Source: Alopecurus myosuroides
Taxonomy: Eukaryota; Streptophyta; Magnoliopsida; Poales; Poaceae
Assembly: GCA_028641055.1 (NCBI GenBank)
Contig: CM054062.1
Location: 142,642,682-142,706,681 of the forward strand
Reading direction: 5' to 3'
Length of the DNA: 64,000 bases
The position numbers and the translations under genes are program-made. This document shows positions 11,438-23,689 of this stretch, piece after piece; position 1 is the stretch's first letter, and every line of letters begins with the position of its first letter. The notes below the pieces were generated by a model. The model was given only the letters and a program-made list of their open reading frames with translations. It ran no database searches and was not told the DNA's origin.

Positions 11438-12088
11438 CAGTTACGTCCCTTCTATACTTAGTTCAATTTCTATGTAAACATCTTTGAGATCATGAAATAA
11501 AGTTGTCGGAATTCTCATATCCATGTTTTTACAAGTTTATTATAGTACAAAGCATGATTCCGTCTTATTTATTTCCCAATGATCTTGCAAAATACTCAAT
11601 GTTAACCCGAATTGTGCCTGTGTGCTCGGCGTTTAAAAACTAAATTATTTCATCCTACTAAAGGTTAAAGGAAACTCGGATTGTGCCTGCGTGCCCGAGC
11701 TTCATTCAAAAAGTTCCTTACTTTTCTCTAAGCATTATCTTATTGTTTATGTGCTGGTTCACTGGAGCTAGTAAGTAAAAATGCCTTTAGTATGATCCAT
11801 GTTTCCAAGTTTAAACTGATCGGTTTTACCCAGTAACTTGGCGTGAAGATTAAAGTACTACTGAGCCATTTCAAACACTAAGGACAGTTAAAGCATACAA
11901 ACCAGAGAACTTAGAAGATAAAGGAATATAAAACCTGAAAAACTTGCAAAGGATTTCATAAAAGGTAAATGCAAAAGGCGGAGTACTTGTTCATACAAAA
12001 GAATAGAAGCATTACAATAAAAATTACATTGTAAAGTGCAGTAATGCTCCTATTTCCTATTTCTCCTATCCAGGGCAGGGAGAATTCT
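11438..12088. other. Non-coding spacer of A between pol and antisense gene
   Basis: There is no coding frame on either strand. It holds an AATAAAG-type polyadenylation-like signal near 11496, and a diverged repeat pair with CGAATTGTGCCTGTGTGCTCGG near 11609 and CGGATTGTGCCTGCGTGCCCGA near 11676. Both the sense gag-pol RNA and the antisense mRNA would need to end around here, so the two transcripts are convergent. Confidence 0.6.
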
Positions 12089-14576
12089 TCAAGCATCCGA
12101 GTCTTCTTCACTGCTGTCATCCTCGGGGGCTTCTGGAATCTCTTCTTCCGGATAGGTGATGGAGATATTCACCATAGAGGCAATCTTGGTGGCGTGACCC
12201 TTGATTTCTTCAAAAATGGTGGTCTGCTGGGGGTCCGGATATCCAAGAGGGATACCGGACGCCACGCGCCAAGATTTGGCACTGGGGTAATGCATACGCA
12301 TAAGGCCTAAAGCCATGCGTGCACCACCCCGTGCTGCGGAGCGCAAGGTGGATTCCTTGGATTCCGCCACCTCCAGGATAGCTTCCGGAAGTTTCTCAAC
12401 TTCCGAGAATTCCCCAGTTCTTGCGGGAAGGTACTTGTTGATCAGATGCATGCCTGCAGCTCTGATCGCGGTGAATACCTTCCCGAAAGCTCGGATTTTC
12501 TCAATCCGAGTAAGAACCGGGTTATCTACTGTTTTTTCAAGACAGACTAACCAAAGGGTTAGCGAAAAAGCAGAGAAAAAAAGTTAAGACGTGGAGAACC
12601 CGGGAAAAGTTGATAACTTACCGAGGATCTTGTCCATTTTGGAGCCTTCCTCCAGGCGCAGGGTCAAGGCGTTTTCCAAATCTTGGATAGTAGCCTTGTC
12701 CTTATCAGCTTGTTGGGAGGCCTTGGATTGAGCAATACCAAGAGCCAGATTGATGGCCTCCAGATCCTTCTGAGCCTCCATAAGTTCCTTATGAAGGTCC
12801 AAGTTCTCCCGGCGGAGATTCTCTGCATTGCCGGCATCTTCAGCTATTTTTTTGGCTTTCGCCAAAGCAGCTGGAAAGCAAGGAAAAAATTCTGGGTTAA
12901 GAAAACTTGGAAAAGTACTTGTAAAAAATTATGGACAAGGAACTTCAGAGAATTAAAAGTTACCTGTTGTTTCCTCCAGCCGTAGCTGAGACGATGCCAT
13001 CTATGTTTCCTTAACTTCAAGAATAGAGAGAAGGCTTCTAACCTCCTTATTATTGACAGTTAGCTTGTTGAAAACTTCCATATTTATGGTTTCGGTGGTT
13101 TGCTGAAACAAGGAAATGAACCAGAACGCTTAAGTTAGAAACAAGCATGACAAAGATGAAAGCATTAAGTTAAAAGCATACATTTTAACTTATTGCTTGG
13201 GGGCTAGAGATAATACCTGGCTCATTCGCTGTAAACCTGAAAAGTTTTCAGTGAACTCCTTTGCGTACTCAGCAAAAAGAGTCCCAACCGCGCTAAGGCC
13301 CTCGTTGATATTCTTGAATTCTTTATCAAAGGTGGGAATTTCCTCCTCAGTTATCCGAGAAGGACCTCCCACCTCAGGGACCGCCCTTTCCCTCGTGTCC
13401 GTTTCCGGCACAATGGGCTGGCTGGTCTGCTGGGTTTCGACGTCGGGGGACTCTTCTGTTGTAACTACCGGTGTATCCGGAGCAGTAGCAGGAGAAGGAT
13501 GTGGGCCTCTGCTGGCCACAGCTTTGTGCCTATTTTGCTTTTTCGGCTTCAGAGTAGAGGGAGGCATGCTAAAAAAGAGAAAAGCCGGAAAGTTAAAACT
13601 CCGAGAAAAAGGGAGAAATTCCAACAAAATAAAACAACCCAGATGTTTGAACCTGGAGGTGACGACGGGAACCCCGTCAAGATCAATGACTTCATGGGAA
13701 GTGGAAATCTTCTTGCGCTTACGTCCACCCGCAAAGGTGGCACGTAATACCTCTAGCTCGGCATCGGAAGCAAGTTCCGACTCAGGAAGTTCGGCAATCT
13801 GTTAAGGAGGCGAAAGCTGAGATAAAACCATGAAAACCAAGAAAACTAAAAGGATTTAAACTCAAAAGGCAAAGAATTGTACCTTGGGAGCCGGATTCGC
13901 GACCGTGTACATTGGCCAGCTTTCTTCATATTGGTCGCGGGATGCGACCAATTGATTTGCGCGTTTTCGCAAATCTTTTGCCGACCAAACCTTGTTGGTT
14001 GTCCGCATAGCATCGCCATCTCCCGAGTACTCGCAGAGAAGGCGAGCGCCGTGATTAGCCAAAGGCTGAATCCGCCTTTCTAGCCAGCAAAGGACTGTGT
14101 CCATGCCAGTTAGAGGCGGATCGGAAGCGACGAGCTGTGCGATGTGCCGCTTGATCCTGAGAAGATCCGGCGGCAGGGTCTGAACTGCTTCAGTTCCCAA
14201 GTTTTCTTGGGGAACAGCGGCGGTGTTCGAGAAAGGTGGAACCCCGGTGGTTTTCCCAGGGAAGGGAACATCGGGATGATAAAAGAAGGAACCCGTCCAG
14301 AATTTGACGGATTCCGATGTTTTAATCTTGGGGAACCAATCCTCCCTGAATCTGCCCAGGGTAAAGGATATGGTCCCACAAGTTGGGAGTGCGCCCTCCG
14401 AAGAGTTCCGCTTAACCCCAAAGCAATAAAGCCAGAAATCTAACCTAGGAGCTATACCTAGATATCCCTCGAAAAGGTCCTGAAATCCGGCTAGATAGAG
14501 GATGGAGTTGGGTGGCAGATTGTGGGGTTGGATGTTGTAGTGGGCTAAGATCTGGAGAAAAAAGGCAGATGGTGGA

Positions 14577-14581
14577 AGACC
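14577..14581. repeat. Target-site duplication of B, left copy
   Basis: AGACC precedes the TG of the 5' LTR of B and is repeated at 24534-24538. Removing B and one copy restores the reading frame of the A antisense gene, which confirms the insertion. Confidence 0.95.
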
Positions 14582-15038
14582 TGATGAGGGGATAGTAACC
14601 CGGTATACCAATTCAAAGGTGTGATTCGGCCCAAAACGGCGGCTGGACCGGATCCGGCTAAGGACAAAGAAACTTCTGGAAGGCCCAAAGCTTGTAATGT
14701 TTGTAACCCGGATTGTGGGTTACGGTAAGGAAAGTTAGAGTTTGTATGCAGAGTTCGAGTAGGGCTCAGGATGTGCCTTGTAGGGCAAGCCAAGGGGGGT
14801 ACGGGTGCTATATAAACCGACCCCTGGGCTCAGCCTGAGAGAGATTCAAGTCATAGTTGTAACACCTGTTATCGAGTATCCAGCATAATTCATATTGAGA
14901 TCCGGCGAGTTATTTTCCGGTTCTTAGATTGCTTTCCGCCATGTCTTCCTTCGAGCTAAACCCTCTCCCGAATACCTGTGTCGACTTGCCCCAAGATCAG
15001 TTACCCCCGGTAACATCTGCCGTGATTATCCCACGACA
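14582..15038 (+). repeat. 5' LTR of element B (457 bp)
   Basis: It starts TGATGAGGGGATAG and ends TTATCCCACGACA, so TG...CA. The core promoter is CTATATAAA at 14808-14816. An ATG at 14941, inside the transcribed part, opens a frame that continues through the primer-binding site. It is identical to 24077-24533. Confidence 0.95.
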
Positions 15039-18000
15039 GTTGGCGCCCACCGTGGGGCCTGCGTCCAAAGGTGTTTGCATCACGGGAGAAGCTCGGAAAA
15101 GCATGGAGAACCTCGTCGTCGGTGAGATCTACGACGACCACGAAGGAAAGAAGATGGTGGACGATTCCGGCTGGGGGCCTGAGTCGGATCGCCTCGAATC
15201 TGGATCGGTCGTGACGATCGGCCGAATCAACGTCTTCATCGGCATGGTATGTACCTCTGGTTCGATTCCTGACAATTTTTCTGATCCTGTATCAGGGGAG
15301 GCTGCGTACGCCCAACCCGATAGAGAAGAGTCAGTCGGAACAACATACCAGGCAGAGGAGCCTATTACACGTTGGGAACAGCCGGAGAAGCCGGCATGGA
15401 CTCCGCGCGACCCAAGCAATGGAAAGGATGACACTGCATCGATTAAGGACTTGCTGGAAGATCGGTACAGGGAGGAAAACGGCGAGGAAGAACAGCACGA
15501 GTCTACCCCGGGTATCATGCGCCGGGTTGCAGTTTATGCGGCTCCCGCGACCAACCTCAGTCAAGAAAATACAGCCGCGGCGCCAGTCGGGGCGGCCCAG
15601 GCAGTGGCCCAGCAGCAAGGAACGGTTAACCCGGTCCTGGTCCAGGTCGATGGAGAGTCGGCGTCAGTCACCAGTCGCCCAACAGACGAGGAGCAACACG
15701 CAAATATGTTCGGATTCCAAGCAAACCGGACACCGGGGGCGGGCCCCCCGAATCCGCGCCACCCGGCTCTGTTCGATAATAATTTGATCTTGGACCCCAC
15801 AGTCCTGGCCACAGTTATTACCCCAGAAAACGCGGCAGAGCGCGTAAGAGACCTGGACGTGGCTCGTCGTGCATTGGAGCAGTAAAGAAGGCAAGTAGAA
15901 GCAGAAAGGCAGGGGATGGCCGCGCGGCAGCGCGAATTGGATGATCGAGAGACCCGGCTCCGGGAGGAAACGACAAGGATGCACCAAAGGCACCGAACTA
16001 TGCTGCCGGCAACAGGAGGGGTTATTAACCCGACTGCCCTGGTGTTCACGCCTCAAGATCAGCCGATTCCACCGGTGAACCAAGGGACCATACCGCGACC
16101 GTCAACAGGAGCACAGCCGGTAAACGCGCCAGCCGGGTTACCTTTGCCACAGACGGGGGTGACAGCCGGCAATACCATGCCACCACCACCATCACGATTC
16201 CATACACCAGCAGGCCATTACAACAATCCCATGGACAACGTGTACGCAGCAACGCTCGCATTAAACCAGATTCCTGTAGGAGATTCGCCTCTTGCAGAAG
16301 GAACCCGACGAGCGATCGATCTGCTGCACACCGCGGTAGCACAGCAAGCCAATTATCCGGATCATAGAAGCGGAATGCATGGGACGCCGTACGTCAGTCA
16401 GCAACAGGGCAATGTCCAAGCAAGCGCGGCACGACGAAGGGAAGAGCAACAGCAAATGCCGCCTCCACCGCGTATCCAGACAGTACCAGTAGCATCAGCA
16501 GCGCAGGCGGTGGTGGACAGTTCCAGGGCCAGAAGAGCCGGAGCCGGGTCTGCAGGGCACGAGTTGCCGGTGGCGCCACGCCTCGTGGCACCCCCAGCCG
16601 GGTCACGTGTTTCCCGAGTAAGACCAGCCCCAACCACCCTGGCGGGACCCAGGTGCCTCTCGGACGATATCAGAGCAGAACCTTACCCGGAGAAGTTCAA
16701 AGAACCGGGGAAAGTAGTAAATTATGAGCCAACAATGGATCCAGAAACGTGGCTGAGCAGCTACGAGATGGCAATGTCAATTCGCAACGCATCCGAGAAT
16801 CTCCAAGCCAAATTCATGTACTTAATGATCTCAGAGGGAGCAGCAAAGTTATGGTTCACCAATTTACCGGAAAAGTCGATCAAATCGTGGGAGGAGCTAA
16901 AGACCGCATTTATCAAGCACTTTCATGGGACATGCAGAAAGTTATTTACTATTGATGATTTAGAAAGATGCGTTCAGAAGAAAGGAGAGTCAGCACGCAG
17001 CTGGGTACGCCGGGTTATGGAGATACTCCACTCGTCTACGGATATCCAGCCTAAGGACGCGCTACAAGCTATGGCAAAAACATGTAAGTATGTTCCTTTA
17101 GTGCAAAACCTAACTCGCATGAAATCTAGTAGGAATGCAGCGGAGGTTACGATGGGAGAGTTAATGGATGCGTGCAACAAACACGCTGCAACGGATACCA
17201 CAGAGGAGGAAGTTGATGACAAGAAAGCAAAAGCAAACACAAGTAGCAGTGGGAAAACCGGCAATGGATCGGCGCCAAACAATAATGGAAGTAGCCAAAA
17301 CAAGCGCCCGTTTGAAGGGAATTCCGAGTTTGTAGCCAACACGGAGGCCGGGTCTTCAAGACCTAGATCCGAAGGAAATTTTAATACTGGAAATCACAAT
17401 GGGGGGCACTACCAAGGACCTCCAAGACCAAGCAACAGTTGGGACATATTTAGGATGGCATGCCCGAAGCATAGCAGGAACGGCAAGCCGGCCAATCATT
17501 CATTGGAGCAATGTGCCGACTTACAAAGGTGGAAGAACGAGGAAGTGAACAGAGCCATGCGAGGTGCAGGCCGAGGAGGAGGCCCGGGCCTAGGTGGAAA
17601 TTTGGGCAACGGACCGCCCCCAGCCGGCAACCCGCCAGCTGGAAATCAAGGTGACAATCAAGGGGGAGCGGGAGGTTTTCAAGCTAACCCCAAACAGCTG
17701 GGTCAATATCATGTGCACACTACGGGAGGCTCTAACAAGGATAAGAAGATACTGAAACAAGCAGTTAATTCGGTCTCTTCCGCTGTTCCAAGATATTTGA
17801 GGTGGTCAGAACAAGAGGTAACATGGAGCAGGAAGGATCACCCGGACAGAGTTGATCACCCGGGAGTCTTAGCTTTGGTAGTGGCACCACAGGTCAACGG
17901 CTACGAGCTGAAAAAAGTCTTGATGGATGGAGGAAGTAGTATCAATATCCTGTACTGGGAAACTTTTCTGCGTATGGGCTTAAAGGAATCGCAGCTGCAA

Positions 18001-18636
18001 AAGAGTACAACAGTTTTTCACGGGATAGTGCCGGGTCATTCGGCATGCCCCGAAGGAAAGGTGGCACTGGAAGTAGCTTTTGGAGAGTCAAAGGACAATT
18101 ACCGAGTCGAGTGGCTTACCTTTGAGGTAGTAAAGTTGCGCAGTCCTTATCATGCATTGTTTGGAAGGCCGGCTTATGCCAAGTTCATGGCAAGACCGTG
18201 TTATGTGTACCTACAGCTGAAAATCCCGGGTCCTAAGAAGACCATTACAATACACGGAAATCGAGATATAGCAGCTGAATGTGATGAGGGAGATGCGGCA
18301 ATGGCCGAGCAAGCCTGCAGGAAGGAAGAGCTCAAACATTACCGTTCTCAGGTGGACCTAGAAGAGAGGACAACGTCAAAAAAGCCAACTCCTGAGGGGG
18401 ACAAAGCAAAAGTTAGGGCAGAACAAAACCCTAAGATGGTAGGCTTCATCAGGAGCGATCCTTTCAAAACTCCTAGCAGGGAGGAAGAAGACGTACCGCC
18501 ATCCGCAGCTGGTCAAGCTTCAAGGACGATATACCCGGATTGGCTAGCAAATCCGGTACTCATTATGAAAGGGCCTAGCAAATGGAGAATGTGCATCGGC
18601 CGTACCAACGCAAGGCCGATTCTCGAGAATAACTAA
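14941..18636 (+). pseudogene. gag: gag-protease of element B with reverse transcriptase deleted
   Basis: One frame runs from an ATG inside the 5' LTR (14941) to 18636 with a single TAA at 15883-15885. The part after an internal ATG at 15916 is open for 906 codons. Its N-terminal third is Pro/Gln/Ala-rich. The gag core (DPETWLSSYEMAMSIRNAS, LWFTNLPEKSIKSWEELKT, HFHGTCRKLFTIDDLERC) lies near residues 275-410. A Gly/Asn-rich linker follows, and the protease has LMDGGSSINILYW near residue 673. Then come YHALFGRPAYAKFMA and a remnant of reverse transcriptase, WLANPVLIMKGPSKWRMCI, after which the frame runs out. RT, RNase H and integrase are absent. Gag and protease could be supplied by this copy only if the internal ATG at 15916 or stop readthrough is used. 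Confidence 0.85.
15041..15057 (+). other. Primer-binding site of element B
   Basis: TGGCGCCCACCGTGGGG starts two bases after the LTR. It begins with TGG, the complement of a tRNA CCA end, as expected for minus-strand priming. The identity of the tRNA was not worked out. Confidence 0.8.
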
Positions 18637-19681
18637 AGCAGTGTAATGGACGGCAGGTTTCATACGCACTCTTTTCCTACCCAGGGTACCTAAGGGGACT
18701 GGAAGGTTTTTAATGAGGCGGCCTGCTGATTCAAAAAAGAAATTTTTATCGATAAAAGAAGATGGTCTCGAGTCTTATCATGGTCTTTGCTTCAGTTACA
18801 AGTAAGTAATGCTTGTTATTATCAATACGTCAATATCATCGAAATACGTCACGTGCATATAGGTCTTCGGGGATTGGTGTGCTTAAATAAGTAATCACAA
18901 ACCCGAAGACCCGGCCTTGATGCCTATGAGTTATGAGGGCTGATTACTCGAAAAAACGGGTACGGCTGCAATCTTATAACCGGACAAAGGAGCCAAATTT
19001 CTTGATTATTCTTACTTAAGCTCGATGTGACTCGCGCTAAAGTGGCATGATCTGTTCACTTACGATTACAATCAAACTATGCAGCCCAATGGGACTTGCT
19101 TGACCCTGTTTTTCGTATAGATGTAACAGCATGGTATCCACGCGAAAGCCGGCTTACAGTACAAGATAATCAAAAGGGTCATCTAAACCACAAGTCCATG
19201 CAGAGTATAAGGCTCAAATAGCCGGAAACTCAACAAGTATTAAGCATGACTTCAGTATTTATGTGAATAGCTATTGGTCTTCAGCTTGGTAAAGAGCAGT
19301 TTGTCATCTGAGAAAGGCCACGCCCCCTTAGCTCGTACTTTGGGTCATGGGGACTGGGGACTTCGAGACAGAAACAAACTGCTTAACTACTAAAGCTCGT
19401 AAACCTTAGTTTCCGAGTCTTGGGGACTTAAAGAAAAGTCCGTCTATCAAAACCTACGATACTCGGTTAGCCGAGTCTCAAAAGGGAATCAAAAGCAAGA
19501 GTTCAAAGTATCGAGAATAAGCTTACATGTAACACAAGGATCGAGATTATCAAAAGCCGGGAGAGGCAAAGAGTTATCATAAATTAACAAGCGCAAAGTC
19601 ATAATATCAGTATCAATGTTGCACAGGCGCACCGCTAAAAATCATATCAGTCTCGAGAAACGCAAAGCACTAGGTATCATC
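18637..19681. other. Non-coding spacer of B between gag-protease and antisense gene
   Basis: No convincing frame occurs on either strand. It contains CCCAGGGTACCTAAGGGGACTGG shortly after the stop, and several copies of a TGGGGACTTGGG-like purine motif (near 19347-19360 and 19421-19430). It is the 3' flank of both the sense frame and the antisense gene. Confidence 0.55.
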
Positions 19682-22600
19682 CTACTCAGCATCCTGGGAG
19701 TGGTCCCCCGGGTCTTCGTCTTGGACTTGCTCCTTGGCTTTGCCAGCAGTTTTACCCGGACTCTTCACGTCAGGACGGACAGGAGGAGGAACGGCTGGTG
19801 TTGAGGTAGACGGCTTTACGCCTAGTTCGGTTTCTCTCTTCGCAGCCTCTTCTTTCCTCCTGGCCAGGCCAGTCGACCACTTTTCCAGCATATCAAAAGG
19901 AGGGGGTGCCTCCACCAGAATAACCTTGCCCTCAGAGTCATATGAGCTCATAATTGTGTTTAGATCCATTTTATCTGCCAAAGTTGTGGCCGAGTGACGT
20001 ACCGAAGATTGTATAGCTTTGAAGTCCTGGGGTTTAAACTTAGACCCGTCAGCCTTGAATTCTGGGAACCCGGATACTACCTTGGCCGGGTCAAGCTTAG
20101 GAAAATAAGCCTTAGCCAGCGTCAAAGCCCGGGTCATCCCAATCCGGCAAGATGAACGCTTCAATATTTCAATCCATCCAGGCGCTGTGGACAAGGCCTG
20201 CATGAGATTTTCTTCGCCCGGGTATACCTCCGAAGGCCACTTTATAGCATCCAGCAAAAGTTTCGTGCCGGCAAAAAATGTCCGGAGCACAGTCTTCAGA
20301 GTTTTAGCCTGAGTAACGGTATTCTCCTCCGGAACAGCAAGGTTAGCACCTGCAATCGAAACACACAAAAGCATATCAGTAATCTTGATTATTACAACGG
20401 CAAGATAGAGATACGCAAGTTAATTGCAAATAACAAACTTACTTAGCAAGATACGGTAAGTGTCCGTAATTTGAGTCGACAGGTTATTCAGCGAGGATTG
20501 GGCAGCATTGTATTTGTTCTTGTATTTGGAGACATCTTTTTTCAAAGTCTTTATCTCCGCTTCAAGGGTTTCCCTACGTTTTGTTTCCGCAAGCAAGAGC
20601 TGCTCAGTTTTAAGTAATGTTTCATCCGACTGAGTTATCTCCGCCTGCAAAGAACGAGTGCAACTGTAAGCCGGATATCACGAGAATATTTCCTTCTGAG
20701 AAAATAATTACAGAAAATTATTATGCGAAGTACCGAGAATAATTACAGAAAATTATGCTCGGAACTTGGGGACTGGATGTATAGTAAGAAGTATCAAGTA
20801 AGATTACCTGATGTGCTGCAGCCATACGCTCTAGGATATTTCCTTCTGAAGCTTTCATGGCGAGAAGAGCGCTCATCAGCTGGTTAAAATCAGCGTTATC
20901 CGAGTTAGATGACTCGGGTACCTGGAAAGAGGGAAAAGGAGCTTTTCTTGTAACAGGAGGTGGCACCCGGGTCATCCGAATGTCGGAGTCTGGTCCCCCT
21001 CCCGCGCTCGAAGCTGCTCCCTTCTCCTTCTCGCCTGCGTGTGAAGCGATTGGATACCCGGTATCATGCCTAGCCAGCTCCGGTGGCGACGCTTGCTCGT
21101 CGCCAGTTGCGGTGAATGCGCCATCAGCCGGCTCATTCTCGACTTGGACCTCAGCCTCCGTGCCCTCTTCATCGCTAATAACAACCGTGGCTCTGTAGAA
21201 GGTATAAGGGTGCAGTTAATCTTTGGTTATGAAAAAGGTGATAAAAGTTCGGTATAACGTCAAGGAAAAGAGTTTACCCGGTGTTCACCGGGAAGTCCGA
21301 AGGGAAGTCGCCGCTAGACCCGGAAGAGACTGAAAAATGGCAAGCAAGGTTTGGGATTACGTCGCAAAGGAATGTCCGGAAAGAGTTTCTATGTACGATA
21401 AATACCAGAGCGTCGAGCCGGGGGCGACGAAGTGTCCGGGTTAAGGGCCTCGTCGCCCGGATGGTTCCGGGTTACTCGGCGCCTAGTCGCGGGCGGCTCC
21501 TTCATTTATGATCAAAAGGGATGAAGATGAGGTTAACCCCGGAGTGACGTTATGAGAGCAAAAATTAAAGGGCAAGGAAATGAAATGAAAACCTGGAGGG
21601 CGATTCTTTGGGATTTCCTTTTTGATCCGGCTTTGGTGGCCGGCTCCGGCTCGTCCTCTTCGCTGGTGGACTCCACGCTGCCGTATGTTTCTTCTTCTTC
21701 CTCGTCTTGATCCTCTCGTTCTGAAAGATATCAAAGTTATAGCATAAGGAAAAAGAGGAGGCAGGATATAATGCGTGCGAGGGGATTGAGTATGCACCTT
21801 CATCCGAGTTAGCGGCATCGTCTTCCTCCTCCGCGTCTTCGGAACTAGGAGGAGTGTTGACCGTCCAAAAGTCATTATCGGCCTGAGGTGAAAATGCCAG
21901 GGCAATGGTTAATATTGAGTCAAGAAAAGCGGATAAAGGTAAGCTTGTTAAAATCCAAAATCAAGAGGTAGAAAGCTTACCGCGGGGGCGGGGTTCTCGA
22001 GTGTAAAAGGTTCTAACCCGGCTATGTTCCGGATTACCTCGAGCTTCTCTGTTAAAAAACCCTTGATCGTTTTGTTCATGTCATTAGGGGCGAAGGTGCT
22101 GGTAGAGTATCGGATCGGGTCCGTGGTTTGACCCGAATATTCACACATCAGCTTCTCACGAATGGAGTTTGGCTGGATGCGGAAGTTGACCCAGGTCTTC
22201 ACCAGGTTTAGGCCGACGAGGCCTCGAGCCGATAAGATAGAGATCTTAGCCAGCAAAGGCAAGATAGCCTCCCTGTCCGAGTCAGGGGCGAAGGCATTGA
22301 AAGTCTCGGAAATGTCAAGCTGACCCTCCGAGTAACCCGGCAACTTCTTTTCGCCGGGAGGGGAGGTATCCTGGCAGTAGAAGTACGAGAGCTGCCAGTG
22401 CTTCACATGAGAATTGAGAGTGATAGGAGGCATCAAGGAGTTCTTGCGGCGCTGGATAGAAACCCCGCCGCAAGTAAGAGGTGCGCCGTCGCCGCTTTCG
22501 CGGCACGGCTTGCACTGAAAGAGTTCAACGAAGAGAGCCAAACTTGGCGGAGTGCACAAGTAAGACTCGGAAAGAACGATAAAGTGGGAGATGTTTAGAA

Positions 22601-22910
22601 CGGAGTTTGGGCCTATGTCGAAAATACGGAGGTTGTAGTGATCTAGGACGTCACGAAAGAAAGGGTGACCCGGAGGCCTGAAGCCCCGGGTCACATGTTC
22701 GACGAAACATATTACCTCGTCCGTTGCTGGAGAAGGCCGGGTTTCGTTGCCCGGTACTCTCCAACGGATAGATTCCTGCGGAGGAAGAATTCCAAGCTCG
22801 ACCAACTCCTCCAGTTTAGCCTTGGTAACTGAGGACTTCCCCCAATTGGCTGATATGGAGTTCGTGGATTTAGCCTTAGCCGGCTGTTTCCCTTGCCTCT
22901 TGGGTGCCAT
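19682..22910 (-). CDS. B antisense gene: intact spliced Transposase_28-like / coiled-coil protein
   Basis: Coding exons on the minus strand are 22910-21981, 21882-21798, 21720-21593, 21329-21289, 21192-20808, 20644-20443 and 20349-19682. All introns are GT-AG, lengths add to 2439 bases (812 codons plus stop) and no junction breaks the frame. A 5' UTR exon ends at 23420 and joins an acceptor before 22919. The start, CCCATGGCA, is the first ATG of the spliced RNA. Exon 2 starts basic (MAPKRQGKQPAKAK) and carries the Transposase_28-like domain (VTRGFRPPGHPFF, CEYSGQTTDPIRY). Acidic exons 3-4 follow, then a low-complexity exon, a coiled coil (20443-20644) and a C-terminal exon with RIGMTRALTLAKAYFP...VVSGFP. 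Localisation may be nuclear (basic N-terminus; inferred). Function is unknown. It is the only fully open copy of the three in the window. Confidence 0.75.
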
Positions 22911-23419
22911 GGGATTGACCTGGTGAAACATCAAAGGGAAGGACGTAAGAAACGAAAACTTGGAAGTTAGCAGATGAGCAATTACCGACTATTTAAATAC
23001 GATCCGGGTATTGCCTTGCTGGGTCAAGTACGATTTGTCCGGGTATTGTATATCATTACAAAACCTGTAGGGTTTTCCATAAGGTAAGTGTTTGGGGAAG
23101 TTAGAAGGATACCCATATGCCTACCATCAGCAAGTGAGCCGGAGAAGTGAGATTTTCGGAGGGATAAGAGCAAAGGCGGAAATTTTGGACGGCCCGAGCC
23201 CAGATGGGGGACCCTATTTCTAGATTTGTGACCAAGTTAATGCGTACTGACGTTAGGGGAGTAATATAAGCAATGTATCCTATCTAGGGGAATGGTTATG
23301 GTAAGCGCTAGTGAGTTAAATCGGCAGGGCCCGAGAAATTGCGGACAGCTTGATTCAGATCTAATCTAAGGAGAAGCTGAGAAATTGCAAGGATGGGCTG
23401 GAGGATAGGAGGAACTTAC

Positions 23420-23650
23420 TGAGGGAGGTTGAAGTAGGGACTTGCGGAGACAGATGGCGCAAGATTGATGTCCTTTCGCGATTGTTGGCCGGCAAATCGG
23501 GGGCTTGGCGGCGGATTTGGGAGCTGGAGTGAGTCGCGTGGTGGCGGAGCGCAAGCGACGGCGGATGGGCTTCGGCGATGTGCGTAGGGCTTCCGTGGCG
23601 GCACTCCGCGAACTCGAGCTTGAGAAGAAGAGGAGTGGGGGAAATGAGCC
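23420..23650 (-). other. 5' UTR exon of the B antisense gene
   Basis: On the minus strand this GC-rich exon follows a TATA box at 23679-23686 and ends at a consensus donor, CTCCCTCA then GTAAGT (23414-23419). It contains no ATG. The acceptor TTTCACCAG (22920-22928) leads into GTCAATCCCATGG. The 5' end is estimated at about 30 bases from the TATA box. Confidence 0.55.
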
Positions 23651-23678
23651 GTTAGGGTTGAGTTTGCTCCTTGGGGTC

Positions 23679-23686
23679 TATTTATA
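23679..23686 (-). promoter_or_regulatory. TATA box of B antisense gene
   Basis: The minus strand reads ATTATAAATAGACC. It has the same TATAAATA octamer as in Z and A and is followed by an ATG-free exon. A second weaker AT-rich site (TATTTAAATAG near 22990-23002) lies inside the 5' UTR intron and could be an alternative promoter. Confidence 0.65.
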
Positions 23687-23689
23687 ATA

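Noticed and set aside
23420..23554. A 45-codon extension of the B antisense protein through the first exon
   Set aside because: The first exon is in phase with the next, but it contains no ATG on the minus strand; the frame would need a TTG start. It is treated as 5' UTR.
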